DNA of 64,000 nucleotides from Solea solea (GCF_958295425.1 NC_081144.1:3955739-4019738); one strand, 5' to 3'. Shown: positions 24,301 through 35,597, numbered from the stretch's first letter. A program made the numbers and translations. Notes: a model not told the origin generated them from the letters alone.

Positions 24301-27300
24301 GCCAAATGAGTTCACACGACGCTGATTAAGCCCATCAGCTCCACATGTCTCTCTCTCTCTCTCTGTTTCTCAAAATAATAAAAGTGTCTGGATGTCGTTG
24401 GGTCTGGCGACATTCCCGTGCTGCACACAGGAGGTGACTAAATTCAACATTACATAACACAAGACAGAGGCAACAGCAACCTTGCACTCGTAAAGACACA
24501 GATGGTTCCAAACAGGTTGGAGTAAGACTATAAGCAGATATGTCCATGAAAAGTTTCACAAAAAGTCATTTTTGGGAAGTAAGCTTTGCAACCCTTCTCA
24601 CAAAAGGCCTCTGAAATGTTTAGTTGTAAATATTTTCGTACAATTTATCGTATTATCGTACAGTATACCTACAAAGGATCACAGAGGAAAGTGAAAATGT
24701 CAGGGACAGAGTTAGCTTCCGCTGGTATTAATACATAATTGATGACTTACTTTCTAATAAGCCATTCGGCCTAAATGTTATCTAATCGTTAATAAAGGGC
24801 AATTGGAGTTTCTCACATTTTTAACCTCGCTACCAAGTCTGTCAGTGTCAATGTTCAGAAGACGTGGATGCTCTCGCGTCTCTTTTCCAGAAGGTATAAG
24901 TGATCAAATGGTCCATTAGGCTGCTCCTTCTATTGCATTAAAGTGCTGGCTGAAAGGGAAAGCAATGCTGGAGGGACAATTCACACCAGCCAAATGGATT
25001 TTGTGCTACCTATAGGATCTTAAATTAAACAACTAAAAGGGGGAAGACCATTAGGTTTTTTGATAGGAAATTCTCAGCAGCCACAGCTGACCTATTTGTT
25101 TCTAATTAATGAACTCTCTTAACTTGATAATGTTGAGCATTAGATTTCAGTCACTGAGCAAATTAACATGCTGATGTAATGTAGTGCTTACGAGACTCAC
25201 AGGGATGCGAGCGCTGCTGGTCACATCCTACAAAGAGGCAAAGAGGCAAAGTGAAATACAAATGTAAGGAAAATAGATAAACAAACACAATTGTGCATGA
25301 CAACCCATATACAACGCAAACAAGAAATGATGTAGATTCTAGAAATACATGGACAATTTACTCATATTATTATTATTTAAATTTTTTGACGTATTTATTT
25401 CTGTAATTTCCCTCAAGTTAACGTATAGTAAATCTCTGCATTTACACCTTTATAAAGTCAATTAATTTCATGAATGAATGAATTGCTGTACAAAAATGAG
25501 TTAGTTTTAGACTGCTTTGTTTTGGGCTATTGTACGGAATATTTTGTTTCTATCAGTCTCTATTGTATTGTATTTTTTTTTTTATTCAGCTTATTACGCG
25601 CAATCTGCAAAATAATAATAATAATAATTATTATTATTATTATTATTAATAATACATTTTCATCATTTACTTTACTTTTTTGTGTTTTTGTATTCATCAT
25701 AGTCTATTCTGGCCTATGTACTGATATATGACATTGGTTTTTATCTTTTTTATTGTATCTGTTTTTATTGTTTGACTTGTTTGCTTATGTTGTTTTTATA
25801 CTTTCTGCAGTATGTTATTGTTTTATAGGTCTATTATGGTCCTATGTTTCTACATTGAATTTGTTTCATTTATCTCTGATGTACAGCACTTTGTTTCAGC
25901 CGTTGTTGTTGCTGTTGTTGTTAAAGTGCTTTATAAATAAAGTTGGACTGGACTGGATTGGATAAATGATGGGTTTTTATGCGAGCCACTATATGTTACA
26001 TGTGGTATGAATAAAATGCAGCACCTCCTCTCTTAAGACAGACCATGTCTAAAGCTTTAATTCCTCTGCAAAGGGAATAAAATAAATAAATAACGTAAAT
26101 AAGCTGTGGTGAGCTGAGATGGGAGGGGTGTAATCCTGGAACCGTCCTCTTCATTACATAAAAAGCGTATACTCCTTCTGATCCTGCTGACCCCCATGGT
26201 GTCACAAGTTGGTACAGGCCACAGTGCTGTAGCCCACTACAACTCACCCCCCCTCCTCAATCCCCCTCCCCTCCATCCCTAAGCTGCACAGCTCCTTACA
26301 ACCCCAGTGAGCCTGTCTGACACAGAAGGCAAGACAGCATGTGTGTGTGTGTTTGTGAGAAAAAGAGAGAGACACAGAGGCAGCTGATGGGATTGTGAAG
26401 CAGCAAAGGCAATCAGAAAGAGAGGGAGAGCACGTCAGCAAACAAAAGGCAAGAGAGGCAGAGCAGGAGGAGAGGAAGAAGAAGAAGAAGGGAACTCGAA
26501 AGGGGGTAAAGGGTGATGAGAATCTACTGTGGTTGATAGTTCAGGTGCCACCAAAGTCCAGGGATGCGGTGACTAGATGACCAGCCGCTGCACACACACC
26601 AGCATCCTGTCCTGGAGCCTCGACAGGACGGACGAGAAGAATCCACTCTCACTTTAGGGCAAGAACACTCTCCTCAACCCAGTCCCACATCCACTGGATC
26701 ATCATGTCGTCCACTGGCTCAACCAACCACAACAAACGACTGGCATGTAAGTAATCAACAGTGCACAATGTTGCCAAAGAGAAACTTTATGTTCTCAGCA
26801 GGGATTTGTTTTTCACAATACAGTGTGTTATGATTTAAAGTCCAGGTATAGTCCAGTGTACTGTGAGCAAGTCAAGCTCCAATATCAATTCTACGATGAC
26901 CTCTGCATTGAATCGCTCATTGATCAGCAAAATATTACAAGTTATTATGAATAAAGTGTTGCTTAATCTTTGATTGGATTGCGACTCCTTAAAAAAACAA
27001 CAACATCTAAGTAAGCCATGACTCATATGATGTTCCTGTGAAGCTCTTACTGTCCAAAGTAACAGTAACTGCCACAGGCCAAACCGCCTTTAACCAAATA
27101 AGCCCTTGATGGTGACGCAACACCGTTGAGCAAGATGAAGTTTAATTACAGCAAAGGGATCACCACGGCTTCCTATAGGGTCTGACTAAAATAAATGAAG
27201 AAGGTCTGTACTTAGGAGGAGACACTAACTGCTACCTGCCTGACAGAGAAAGTGTCTAGCACCATGTAGTTGTCTCACGAGAGCAGTTTGTTGTCGAGAG

Positions 27301-30300
27301 GAAAATCTGCTGCTGTCTCGTTGCTGCTTTAATGAATAAGTGTCTGTGTGAGGGGTGATAATGTACAGACTGTACGCACACAGTTAATGTATAGGGAGGA
27401 AAGGCAGCGACGACTGAAAGCCCTGTTTTGATTGACCTTAATGGGGTGCAGTGGGCATTGCTGGAGGTCATCCCGGCATTTAGCCCTGAGTGAAGTGCTG
27501 TAATGGCTTTGGGAATGGGAATGGGAATGGCCTGGGAATACACAATCTGATCAAACACTTAGAGAGCGGTTGGTCAGACAAGGTTCAAGAAACACTATGT
27601 GCACATGCACCGTTGGGATAATAGGAAACCTGAAGGTGACAGTGAACCGATGAAACAGATGTAGCCTTCGAGATACGACCGTGACAATGAGTAATTAGAT
27701 ATCTATTTAAATAATGTGTTAATGTTAATGTTTATTGCTGTTGTAGGCTAAGAGGTCCAGTGTGCAACACCGACATTTAACATTATGTTTGTGTAACTGT
27801 AAACGGTAAAGGGAATTTATGCCACTAGGCGTCTCTCAAGCAAAACAACAACAAAAGACCTAGTTTGCATAGATCGGGAAACAGTGTGGGATCATGGGAA
27901 TTGTTGTCTTGTTCATTTCCGTTCCCCTGTGCCTTCACTTTTTATGGGGGAGAGATTCCTTGGTAGAATGTGCAGCAAATGGCAATGATTAGTGGAAAAA
28001 TACAAACAATTTAAAAAAAGACGACACAATAGCTGGTTATAAAAGTGTTACGGGGCCTTTGACTGAGAAGTTATGTTAGAGAAGTGAATGGCGTCATTAA
28101 ATGGCAGCCAAAATGAAACGCTCCATTACCTTGAATAGAAAATACTGATTTCTATGTATTTTTATGGAGTACAATACCTAATAAAACCCATTAGTCTCTT
28201 TGTTTTCACATATTTTAAGGCAGAAATGCTCTATTTTTTAACTTTAATTAGTTATACAATAGAACATTTATAGTATGTACTGTATGTGTTTTCATACTAG
28301 AATTAATGCAGCATTAATTCTAGTATGCAAAGACCACCCTAGTTTCCCAATGTGCTTGGGAACGGGAGGGGGGTGTTTGTTACATTCTGCTATAGATACT
28401 ATATTCCCATTAAATGTCACCAATTATTACATCCTGGACCTTTAGGTTTCCCAAGTCTAAGATAGTGTGATGAGATGACGAAAAGCAGGTGCTCTGGTGG
28501 CACGAGTGACCAGTCTGGATTTATTGTGTGTTCATGGATAAGTGTGTGTGTGTGTGGGGGGGGGGGGGATTGGGGGATTGGGGGGAGGTGGCGGTTGTGG
28601 TGCAGTGATCTCACTCATAAATGATTTATGCTTGATGGATTGCTGAGTCTCCGAGGCCGGCAGAGGAGAGCAATTGCCTCAGTAAATAATAACAGTAATA
28701 CCTAAAAATGATGTGGCCGTTTGCGGCCGGGAGCCGGGTGACACCATATTTGGCCCGATGGGGGGGGGGAGGAAGAAAGGGGCCGTAAGAGAAGAGAGGG
28801 TGGAGTTTGAGATTAATGGGCTGTCAAATGTGACCGGCCACGGTGTGCAACAACCTCACTTGCTGCGTCCAACACAAATAAACACCGAGCCTCTCTGTTC
28901 ACAGAAAACAGAAAGATGATCATGGGATTTGCTTCCATTTGCCGCGGGGGATTGACTGCTCCAACATGTGACTCTGTGGTTCAATAGAAACATTTGTTCC
29001 CTGCTTCCAGTTCAGTTCCTGGGAATCTTGATATACAACTGCACCATTAAATGACACAGAGCAGGCAATGGTGCATGTGTGGATTTAGAGTTGAATGTTT
29101 CCTGACAGAAAATGTGTGGAGGTTCCCTGCGTGCCCCTCGTATTTTGAGAACGCGGTTTACCTGGGGCAAGAAGACACAGTTAAGCGATGCCTCAAATCA
29201 CAAAGACACAATAGCTTAGAGACCAGAAATAATGCACAGTAAACTCAGGCGTCATGAGACCACATTCTCCTTCCTTAAACAAACTTTCTTTTCTTTCTCA
29301 CTTCTCACCAACTGAGCCGACATCCCACATTCACGCATGCATGAGCAATTAAATAAATCAGTAAGCTGTACAGTTATGCACTGCAGCGGAGTAGGAGTCC
29401 AGCATTACAGGGTGCAGAGATGAAGGATTGTACCAGCGTTATGTAACAGTAAGCCTCAGGTAATTATGGTTCAGTGTGGGCTTAGATGGAGCATGGGTGT
29501 CTGGGTAGGGGGCGCATAGGTCCTGGTCACATGTGTCATGGAATCTCAACAAGGCTGACCTCAAAATACTGCGGAGATTAACACAGTGAGTGACCTACGA
29601 CATTTGACATCCTGTCTTCATGCAGACTGAAATCATCCATCATCTGTTATTTTATTTTTTTTCCAAATAGTGTCATCAGATGAATAAAACAGCATTTTTG
29701 AAACTGCTATAAAGACTTCAGTATTACTGTGCTTTGTATGTGTGAAGTTTCAAAACAGACCAGCGTTAAGGACTCTGCTGGGAGGGTAGATGTTATCTGA
29801 TAGTGGAATATATCCAACTGGTTGGGTTGTTTGGACAGAAGGAAAAATAGACTTAACAGAAGGCTTCCATCACCACTTTATCTCCTGCCAATCCCAGCTG
29901 ACAAAAGGTGGAGTACACCCTGGACAGGTTTCCAGTCCATCACAGAGCCACATAGAGACAAACAACCATCCACTCCATCATCAATTTAGAGTGTCCAATT
30001 TAAAATCTGCATGTTTTTGGACTGTGGGAAGAAAACCGGAGAACCTGGAGAAAACCCACACACACACATATATGGGGAGAACATGCAAACTCCATGCAGA
30101 AAGGCGTGTTGTTTCTACTGGGTTGTGAGAGGCAAGAGTGCTAACCACCACACCAACCGTGTACTTAACATGCTTGCTAAAGTCTACAATCGTTTCTTGC
30201 TGGAATTAGTTATGCTCTCATGGCTTTTTGTCATTAAAGGAAATTAATTTCAAACACCACAGTCACAAGATACCACATCTGACCCCAGTAACTCCTGCGT

Positions 30301-33300
30301 GTTGCGATGTTCTCAATTGACTTAAGTACATTGTTAAAAAGGCTCTTAGACAGGGAAAAACCTGGCAGACATAGAGATATAAAACATCATAGATTAAGCA
30401 GGCATTGGTTATATGAGGTGAGCCTTTTGTCGGGTGGCCTTCATCTGTCCCTGCAGGCAACCTCGGCCAAACTTAGCAATGTGGCATGACAGGCCTGTCA
30501 AGTTGTTGTTGGAAACCTATAGATGAGGCTGTTAAGTGAAGTTGCCCCAGGGCTTTTCTGCTACTACTGGGGCAAAGTTATGAAACCAGTCAGCATGATG
30601 TAAGCCCCAAATGTTACCATACCTGCAGTACAAAGCTGCCATTAGCTACATTAATTAGTGGGGGAAGGTTTTATGTTAAACCCACGCTCAACCCAGAAAA
30701 AACAAATTAAATTAAGTAAATACAGAATTCTAAGAAGTGGATGCTGATGTTAGAGCATATTACGGGTGAAAACTTGCCATCGTTTCTTCGTAAAAGGTAA
30801 TCTTATCTCGGGGAAAATTACAGGCTCACTGCAAATGACTTCTTCGTATTGGCTGCGTCACAGATGGAAGAGTCGATTTCCAAATTCCTGGATTCTGTTT
30901 TAAGAGTAACAAAACTACTCTGTCCCTGGGCACTCGTTTGCAAAATAAGTTTGTTAGACACTGCCAGAACCAGTTTTGGACATCGTAGAAGCACTGAATT
31001 GTTAATTATGAATACACATTGCATATTTTTGTTTCCCTAGTAGTCGTTGCAACAAAGCCATGGTGTGTTTTAGGTGCAGTGCCTCTAAATCACTATTTAA
31101 CTGGTCCTTTTCTGCTTCATCTGCTTTTTTTTTTCCTATATGAGCCCTGTCTCTTCATATCCTGAGGATCCAGGATTCAGCCATCACAACTGTTCACCTC
31201 ATACAGTAAATCATTTCCATGTGACCTGCATTTCACTGCTGTAAAACGGTCAAATCAGGTGCATATGAAGGGAACCTTCTTATCTTATGCAACACCAGGA
31301 TTATTTGCTCCTTGCACAGACCTGTCTTAAACATGATTGACATTATTTGGCCGGTCTTGCTATTTATTACACAACTCATTCTCCCACTTATCTTAATGCC
31401 TCGGAGAGACTTAGATAACCTTGAATTCAAGAATTAATGTGATTCTTTTTCTTTTTTCTTTATTTGATATCGATGGTGGTTACAGTAATAGCCCCGTTCA
31501 AAGGCAACGGATTCCCCTGTGGAGGCTGTGAACACATCAGGGTCTCACAAAGCATGGTAGTAAAGTAACTGCAGTGCGTTTGTGGGGTCCGCCTACATGT
31601 CTTCCCCAGCAGGGGTTATCTGGATGAATCAGCTTTTAACATACATGTTTTTCTCCCACTCAGGGGCCGACAGTTGAGTCTGTGTGTGGGCTGGTCATGT
31701 CCGCAGGCTATCTGCGCTCGAGTAGTGAAATGTGACTTTTAGACCAAGAGAGAAAGAAAGAGGAGGAGAAAGTAAGAGAGAGACTCACATACAGCCACCA
31801 GGAAAATCATCATCATCATCATCATCACAAGCCTCGTCATAGATGTGACCGCCTGTAGCTGGTTTATTTGTCTCAAGCTTTCCGCTGCTATGAGATGTTT
31901 ACTGTGCAATCTATTGGCACCATGTCATTTATTCCAATAATTAAATTCATTGTTTTTAGTTCCTTCTCATAGACGGCCATGGTGTTATTTGTCCTGTACC
32001 GTTCACCCGCAACAAATGTGAATAGTTAATGTTAAAGTGCAACGTCCGCATTCTAAATGAATAAATAAATAAATAAATAAATAAAAAAGTTTAAATTAGA
32101 CTATTAAAAATAGAATTCAAATACACTAGAATCAGGGCGCTGCATCCCTGGCGCAGTATGTCATTTCTGCTGCGAGTGGTTTCCAAATCAAAAAAATAAC
32201 AGAAGGCTTATTTTGATGATTTCGGGAAGCAGAGTGGGAATCATGGGAATTGTTGTCTTGTTTGGTTCACCTGTGTGTTTGCGCCTTATTTATCCATTAG
32301 TGACAAATACACAACTAATAGTTACACATAAGGTTTCATGAGGAGTTTGCATCAGAAGTTATGGCAGAGACAGGTGCGGTGGATAATGTTACTAAAAGGC
32401 AACCGTAATGTCACTGACTGTGTTAACTGCAGGAACATCGGTCTCCACAGACAGCTTGAACGGTACAATAAAGGGCTGTCGTTGGTGCATGACAGTGGAC
32501 ACACGCTCGCCCTCAGGGCTGTGGAAGGGTGAGTGACAGACTGGCTCACAGGGTCTCTTTAGAGAGGGAGCTGTCTCTAAAGGAAGGCCGGGGGACAGTG
32601 ATGACCTGCCGTCTTTGTTGTCAAACAAGGAGAAAGGCAGCACTGACAAGAGTTAGCAATGTTGATGTGATGAGGAGAATGTTGTTCGCTCTGGACACTT
32701 CTGATGGCGTCGCGTTAGTCGTGGAAGATTTAACATTCTTAACACATGTGCAAAATGTCTTCCTTTCTGAAGAGATTTGATCCAAGTGATTCACTTTGAA
32801 TGATTTCTTTGTTATCCAGAGCAAAGAAATTAAGAAAATACTCACATTTAAGAAGATTAAACAATCGGAAATCTTGTTTTAATCATGAAAAAAGCTTTGA
32901 ACCGATCAATCGATTATCATAGTTTAATAGAATAATTTAGTAATCGATAAATAATCAATTAATTGTTTCCGCTCTACTCACAGGACATTTTCTGGCCCTT
33001 TTATGGTTAAAATAAGCACAAAAAAGCCCTCTGGTTCAGAATGAAATTTGTTTCTGAACGGGCTGCATCAGATCAGAGATTGGCATGCTTACAGCTTGTG
33101 AGTGACAAAATTACATAAGCCACAAGATAGATTACATGTATACCGATGTACACAAGTATGCGTGTCATACGCATACAAGATTCATGCAGATACACGGGCA
33201 CACAGCCATAAAACACTAGTGACATGAGTCAAAATGTCAGCTCATGTCAACTCATGTCAGAGCAGGAAAGCATAACATGAGGTCAGGCTGTAGCACAGTT

Positions 33301-35597
33301 ACACAGTCAGTGCTGCTCAGAGGTCCATGTTAGAGGGAATAAAAAACCTAGAACAACTGATACTCGATAATTTTTATGTCAGTATTTGCACACGCCGACA
33401 AGGATCGGCGCAGTAAAGCGACCTGCCGTTCCTAGAGATCTGCAAGGTTTGCAGTGCAAGTCTGCAGACACCAAGAAAGAGTCATTGCAGCTGAACCAGG
33501 GACCTCACAGAAGCATCGTGTTGAGAAACCACACTGCAACCACTGCCAAACACGGTGAAAGCCAATCAAAAGCCAAACATCTTGCCAGAGCAACCACTGG
33601 CTTGGCATGATAACCAAATCTCAGGATAATCATTTTCTCTCAAAAGGCACAAGACAGAACGACGTAACATAAATTACAAACCCCATACAGCAGCTGCACA
33701 ACAAAGAACCAACATAAGATACTGTTCTGTGCAAGGTTAGCGAATATTCTTGCCGTTATGGACATGATAATTGAAGTTCTTCTCCAAGAGGACTGTAAAT
33801 TGCACTTATGTACAGCTGCACATACAAGCCATGCACAGGCATGTCTACCTTACCCTTCTGTTATATTCAACATTGACCATGACTGCAATCAAAACTAAAG
33901 GTTAGGTATTAAGGTAACTTAATACGCTTGCTGATCATACTCGTTCAAGTACTTTGTTCTCAAGATCAGACTCTTCGTATGAGCACATTTTCTTTGCTTT
34001 CAGAAAATTCACAAAGAGGGCTGATTGAAAAGAACGAGGGGGGGAAATTGCATACAAATGACGCCGTCTGATAAATGGCTTCTTCTCCCTCAACCTTCGG
34101 TTTCTCCCTTTTAGGGGTCGCCACAGCTGCCACCATCTTGCCATATCCCTCGAGTCCTCTTCTGCTACACCAACTGTCCTCATGTCCTCCCTCACAACAT
34201 CCATGAACCTTCTCTAGGGTCTTCCTCTTTTCCTCCATATCCAAACCGTTCAACCTGAGCTGTCCCTCTGATATATTGATTTCTAATCCTGGCCACTCCC
34301 TACGAAAATCTATGAATCATGAACCCATACTGCTGCCTTTTGATATTCACCTCTTTCCTTTGTCTGATAAATGGCTCCAAAATAACACAATGACAATAAA
34401 CCTATAACTACACTGATTACAGGATTATCCACTCAACATGACAAACTGAACAAGAATGTGTTATGATTAAGAACACAGGTGAGAATAAGAACCATGCCAG
34501 GATGCAATGAAATGATACCTTAACCATGCCAGGACAAAACGCAGCAAAGGGCAGTGACACTAGCACTAGTGTGTTGGTGCTACAGAAGTTATACACTGAA
34601 GCTTTGAAAGTTATTTAAAAGTTTTCTTTTACGTGTGTTGTCTTTTTGCTCAGCGGAGACAGGCAACTCTCAGAGGGCATTAGACAACGATTCTGCCCAG
34701 CACCTGAAGATGAAGGAGAGACAGCGCTTCTTTGAAGATGTCTACCAGCACGACATTGACAACTACTTGCCCTCGTCTCACTTGCAGATTGATTCCAGGA
34801 AACGTGAGTGACGGTCGAAGAGACAATTACTCATAAGCCATGATACACATCATTTAAGATGCTGACAGGGTTCAGTCGTGCGTTACATATATATGCTGCT
34901 TTGTTCATTATATGCAGCACCTATGGGCAGTATTTCATCTATGGAAGTGAATGTGGACGTCCTGGAGCAGATGGACCTGATGGACATATCTGACCAGGAG
35001 GCTCTCGATGTGTTTCTCAACTCAAGCTCTGGAGCAGATGAAGGAGCTTTGGCATCACCACTACCAGGTACAATCCATCCATCCATCCATCCATCTTCTA
35101 CCGCTTTATCCTCCACATGAGGGTCGCGGGGGGAATCTCAGCTACCAGGTACAACAATTGTGTCGAATCCAAATTACATAAATCCATTCACCCGGAGGTG
35201 AATAAGCGTACTGCCTGGATAAATGGAGAGTGTCAGGGAGGGCACAGGTGCATCCTACTGGCATGACTACAGTATCGGTGGCAGAACACATGCAATGTTC
35301 TAACACCTGCTTTTTACAGGATGTTACAACGAAGATGACGAGGATGAAGACGCAGAGGTTGTGTACAGGGAGCGCGCTCCCTTGACGCGGCAAAATGAAG
35401 TTTGCCACGGCTCGAAGTCGCGCATGTCCTCCACGTCATCCGGCTCCAGTGATACCAGCGGGGCCGGTGTCGACACACCCGTGATCCAGTCCGACGACGA
35501 AGAAGTCCACGCTGACACTCTGCTGCTGACCTCTGTTCCCCAAACCAGGGATGAAGAAACAGAGGAGGAGGACGAGGAGGAAAGAAAATCCCCATAA
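7862..35597 (+). CDS. dbndd2: Dysbindin domain-containing protein 2 (distal-promoter form)
   Basis: Coding exons are 7862-7871, 34654-34803, 34918-35067 and 35320-35597 (588 nt, 195 aa). All junctions are GT-AG and all three introns are phase 1, so the frame is kept throughout. The shared exons encode a dysbindin-type block: [18 protein letters not shown], then [18 protein letters not shown], which is nearly the same as human DBNDD2, followed by [12 protein letters not shown]. The tail is rich in Ser, Asp and Glu ([15 protein letters not shown], then an acidic run ending ERKSP). DBNDD1 fits less well because the VNVDVLEQ segment is DBNDD2-like. Human DBNDD2 binds and inhibits casein kinase 1 delta/epsilon and is cytosolic; that role is inferred here. 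The first exon supplies only M-P-C plus one base, so this start is less certain than the body. The intron from 7872 to 34653 is about 26.8 kb. Confidence 0.8.
10167..10202. repeat. GT microsatellite
   Basis: About 18 GT units. Similar shorter runs are at 8568-8592, 17840-17871, 18308-18341 and 22972-22988. Confidence 0.95.
10545..10750 (+). repeat. Copy of the same dispersed repeat
   Basis: TCCTCCACATGAGGGTCACG, then GGAGCCAATCCCAGCTGACG, and at the far end TACCCGGAGAAAACCCATGC. Orientation is the same as the dbndd2 insertion. Confidence 0.65.
11935..11968. repeat. Perfect 14-bp foldback
   Basis: Arms GTCATCGACCACAT (11935-11948) and its complement (11955-11968), 6-nt loop. Confidence 0.9.
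12315..12565. mobile_element. MITE with about 50-bp terminal inverted repeats
   Basis: The left end (12315-12367) and right end (12513-12565) are near-perfect reverse complements, sharing CTATAGTATTGGAACAGTGA and GGCCAATTCCTTTATTTTTG. TA dinucleotides flank the ends, as in Tc1/mariner elements. About 250 bp in total and no coding capacity. Confidence 0.8.
13482..13530. repeat. GA microsatellite with poly-G
   Basis: About 17 GA units ending in a run of about 15 G. Confidence 0.95.
13799..13834. repeat. AT microsatellite
   Basis: (AT)18. Confidence 0.95.
13935..14170. repeat. Candidate dispersed TACTTAAGTA-type repeat
   Basis: AGTAATCAATTACATTTACT, CGAGTAGG and TTTTACTTTTACACTTTTAC resemble a common hAT-derived teleost repeat. 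Decayed. Confidence 0.35.
16190..16232. repeat. Perfect 19-bp foldback
   Basis: Arms 16190-16208 (TTTAAAAGTGGGAGGGCCT) and 16214-16232, 5-nt loop TCCTC. GC-rich near the loop. Confidence 0.92.
20792..20821. repeat. GACA tetranucleotide microsatellite
   Basis: About seven GACA units, then CACA. Confidence 0.92.
24047..24066. repeat. Poly-C run
   Basis: Twenty consecutive C. The length may be unreliable in any assembly. Confidence 0.9.
24760..25225. promoter_or_regulatory. Candidate conserved non-coding block in dbndd2 intron 1
   Basis: A non-repetitive stretch that differs from its microsatellite-rich surroundings, rich in homeodomain-type cores (CTAATTAATGAA, AAATTAACATG, ATTAAATT) and lacking open frames. 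Judged only by texture; not compared with another genome. Confidence 0.25.
25600..25965 (+). mobile_element. LINE 3'-tail-like sequence
   Basis: TGTACAGCACTTTG, AAAGTGCTTTATAAATAAAG and a GGACTGGACTGGATTGGA tail resemble the 3' ends of L2/Rex-type retrotransposons. An ATT/AAT microsatellite lies at 25609-25650. No reverse transcriptase is left. The GGATTGG tail is shared with 59816. Confidence 0.55.
26704..26746 (+). CDS. dbndd2: Alternative first coding exon of dbndd2 (proximal form)
   Basis: ATG at 26704 opens 14 codons ([14 protein letters not shown]) plus one base, followed by a strong GTAAGT donor at 26747. The single leftover base joins the two-base start of the exon at 34654 to give a Ser codon and keeps the dysbindin frame open, giving a 206-aa protein (621 nt in all). 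This is the same phase as the exon at 7862. The 5' UTR would lie in 26170-26703. An ACATAAAAAG string at 26155 is a weak TATA-like candidate. Transcript support is needed to say which first exon dominates. Confidence 0.6.
27860..28090 (+). repeat. Diverged repeat pair, copy 1
   Basis: ATGGGAATTGTTGTCTTGTT (within 27892-27913) recurs within 32241-32262, with further loose similarity in the 200 bp after it (GAAGTTATG followed by AGAGA). Confidence 0.4.
28293..28327. repeat. Perfect 17-bp palindrome with one-base centre
   Basis: CATACTAGAATTAATGC (28293-28309), A, then its exact complement (28311-28327). Confidence 0.92.
28556..28568. repeat. Poly-G run after GT repeat
   Basis: Thirteen G after a short GT run, followed by GGGGGATTGGGGGATTGGGG. 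Confidence 0.85.
29865..30160 (+). repeat. Copy of the same dispersed repeat
   Basis: AATCCCAGCTGACAAAAGGT, TACACCCTGGACAGGTTTCC, GAGAACATGCAAACTCCATG and AGTGCTAACCACCACACC follow in the usual order. The short open frames within it are not genes. Confidence 0.65.
30400..30670. promoter_or_regulatory. Candidate conserved non-coding block in dbndd2 intron 1
   Basis: Balanced base composition, no simple repeats, paired motifs (GACAGGCCTGTCAAG; TTGCCCCAGGG and CTGGGGCAAAG around a CTACTA loop) and a homeodomain core (ACATTAATTAG). Weak evidence. Confidence 0.22.
32055..32085. repeat. AAAT tetranucleotide repeat
   Basis: AATAAATAAATAAATAAA in dbndd2 intron 1. Confidence 0.85.
32185..32375 (+). 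repeat. Diverged repeat pair, copy 2
   Basis: Partner of 27860-28090. Both lie in dbndd2 intron 1, in the same orientation. Confidence 0.4.
32740..32985 (+). repeat. Dispersed repeat of the TAATCGATTA type
   Basis: TTATCCAGAGCAAAGAAATT, CACATTTAAGAAG and AACCGATCAATCGATTATCA are typical of a widespread teleost interspersed repeat. Weaker pieces are at 38461-38560 and 55385-55640. Confidence 0.45.
34060..34335 (-). mobile_element. LINE fragment, 3' end of ORF2 (RTE/Rex3-like)
   Basis: The minus strand reads [20 protein letters not shown] then MARWWQLW, the motif found at the C-terminus of a teleost non-LTR reverse transcriptase ([18 protein letters not shown]). Upstream GGTTGAACGGTTTGGATATG fits the preceding F-GHV region only weakly. 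It lies in the last part of dbndd2 intron 1, opposite to the gene. Confidence 0.6.
34654..34803 (+). CDS. dbndd2: dbndd2 shared exon 2 (start of dysbindin domain)
   Basis: Acceptor TTTTTGCTCAG before 34654 and donor GTGAGT at 34804; 150 nt, phase 1 in and 1 out. It encodes [18 protein letters not shown], then the [12 protein letters not shown] segment equivalent to human RERQKFFEDILQ, and ends in QIDSRK. Confidence 0.9.
34918..35067 (+). CDS. dbndd2: dbndd2 shared exon 3
   Basis: Acceptor TATATGCAG before 34918 and donor CCAG/GTACAA at 35067/35068; 150 nt. It encodes [18 protein letters not shown], the most conserved stretch of the family, and ends at SPLP. An identical donor sequence recurs 81 bp downstream (35148/35149) as part of a target-site duplication. 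Confidence 0.92.
35074..35141 (+). mobile_element. Truncated dispersed repeat inserted at dbndd2 exon 3 donor
   Basis: The 68-bp insert begins with a TCCA run and continues CTTCTACCGCTTTATCC then TCCACATGAGGGTCGCGGG, shared with copies at 10545 and 5150. It is flanked by a perfect 13-bp direct repeat, CTACCAGGTACAA, at 35061-35073 and 35142-35154, the mark of retroposition. Confidence 0.8.
35320..35597 (+). CDS. dbndd2: dbndd2 last coding exon
   Basis: Acceptor TTTTTACAG before 35320; TAA stop at 35595-35597. It encodes [20 protein letters not shown], a Ser/Thr-rich stretch and an acidic end. [11 protein letters not shown] matches the DTPLAQSDEEE of human DBNDD2, which supports both the identity and the frame. 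Confidence 0.9.

Larger units (their letters stand above)
7872..34653 (+). other. Large first intron of dbndd2
   Basis: About 26.8 kb between the distal first exon and exon 2. It contains the proximal first exon at 26704, many microsatellites, a MITE, foldbacks and LINE pieces. No further convincing coding exon was found on either strand. Confidence 0.5.

Noticed and set aside
33935..34253. Separate gene of about 90 aa on the minus strand
   Set aside because: Recognised as the 3' end of a non-LTR retrotransposon ORF2.
34918..35120. dbndd2 exon 3 read straight through to the TGA at 35120 as a normal 3' end
   Set aside because: The added codons come from the inserted repeat, and a good acceptor with the conserved C-terminus follows at 35320.
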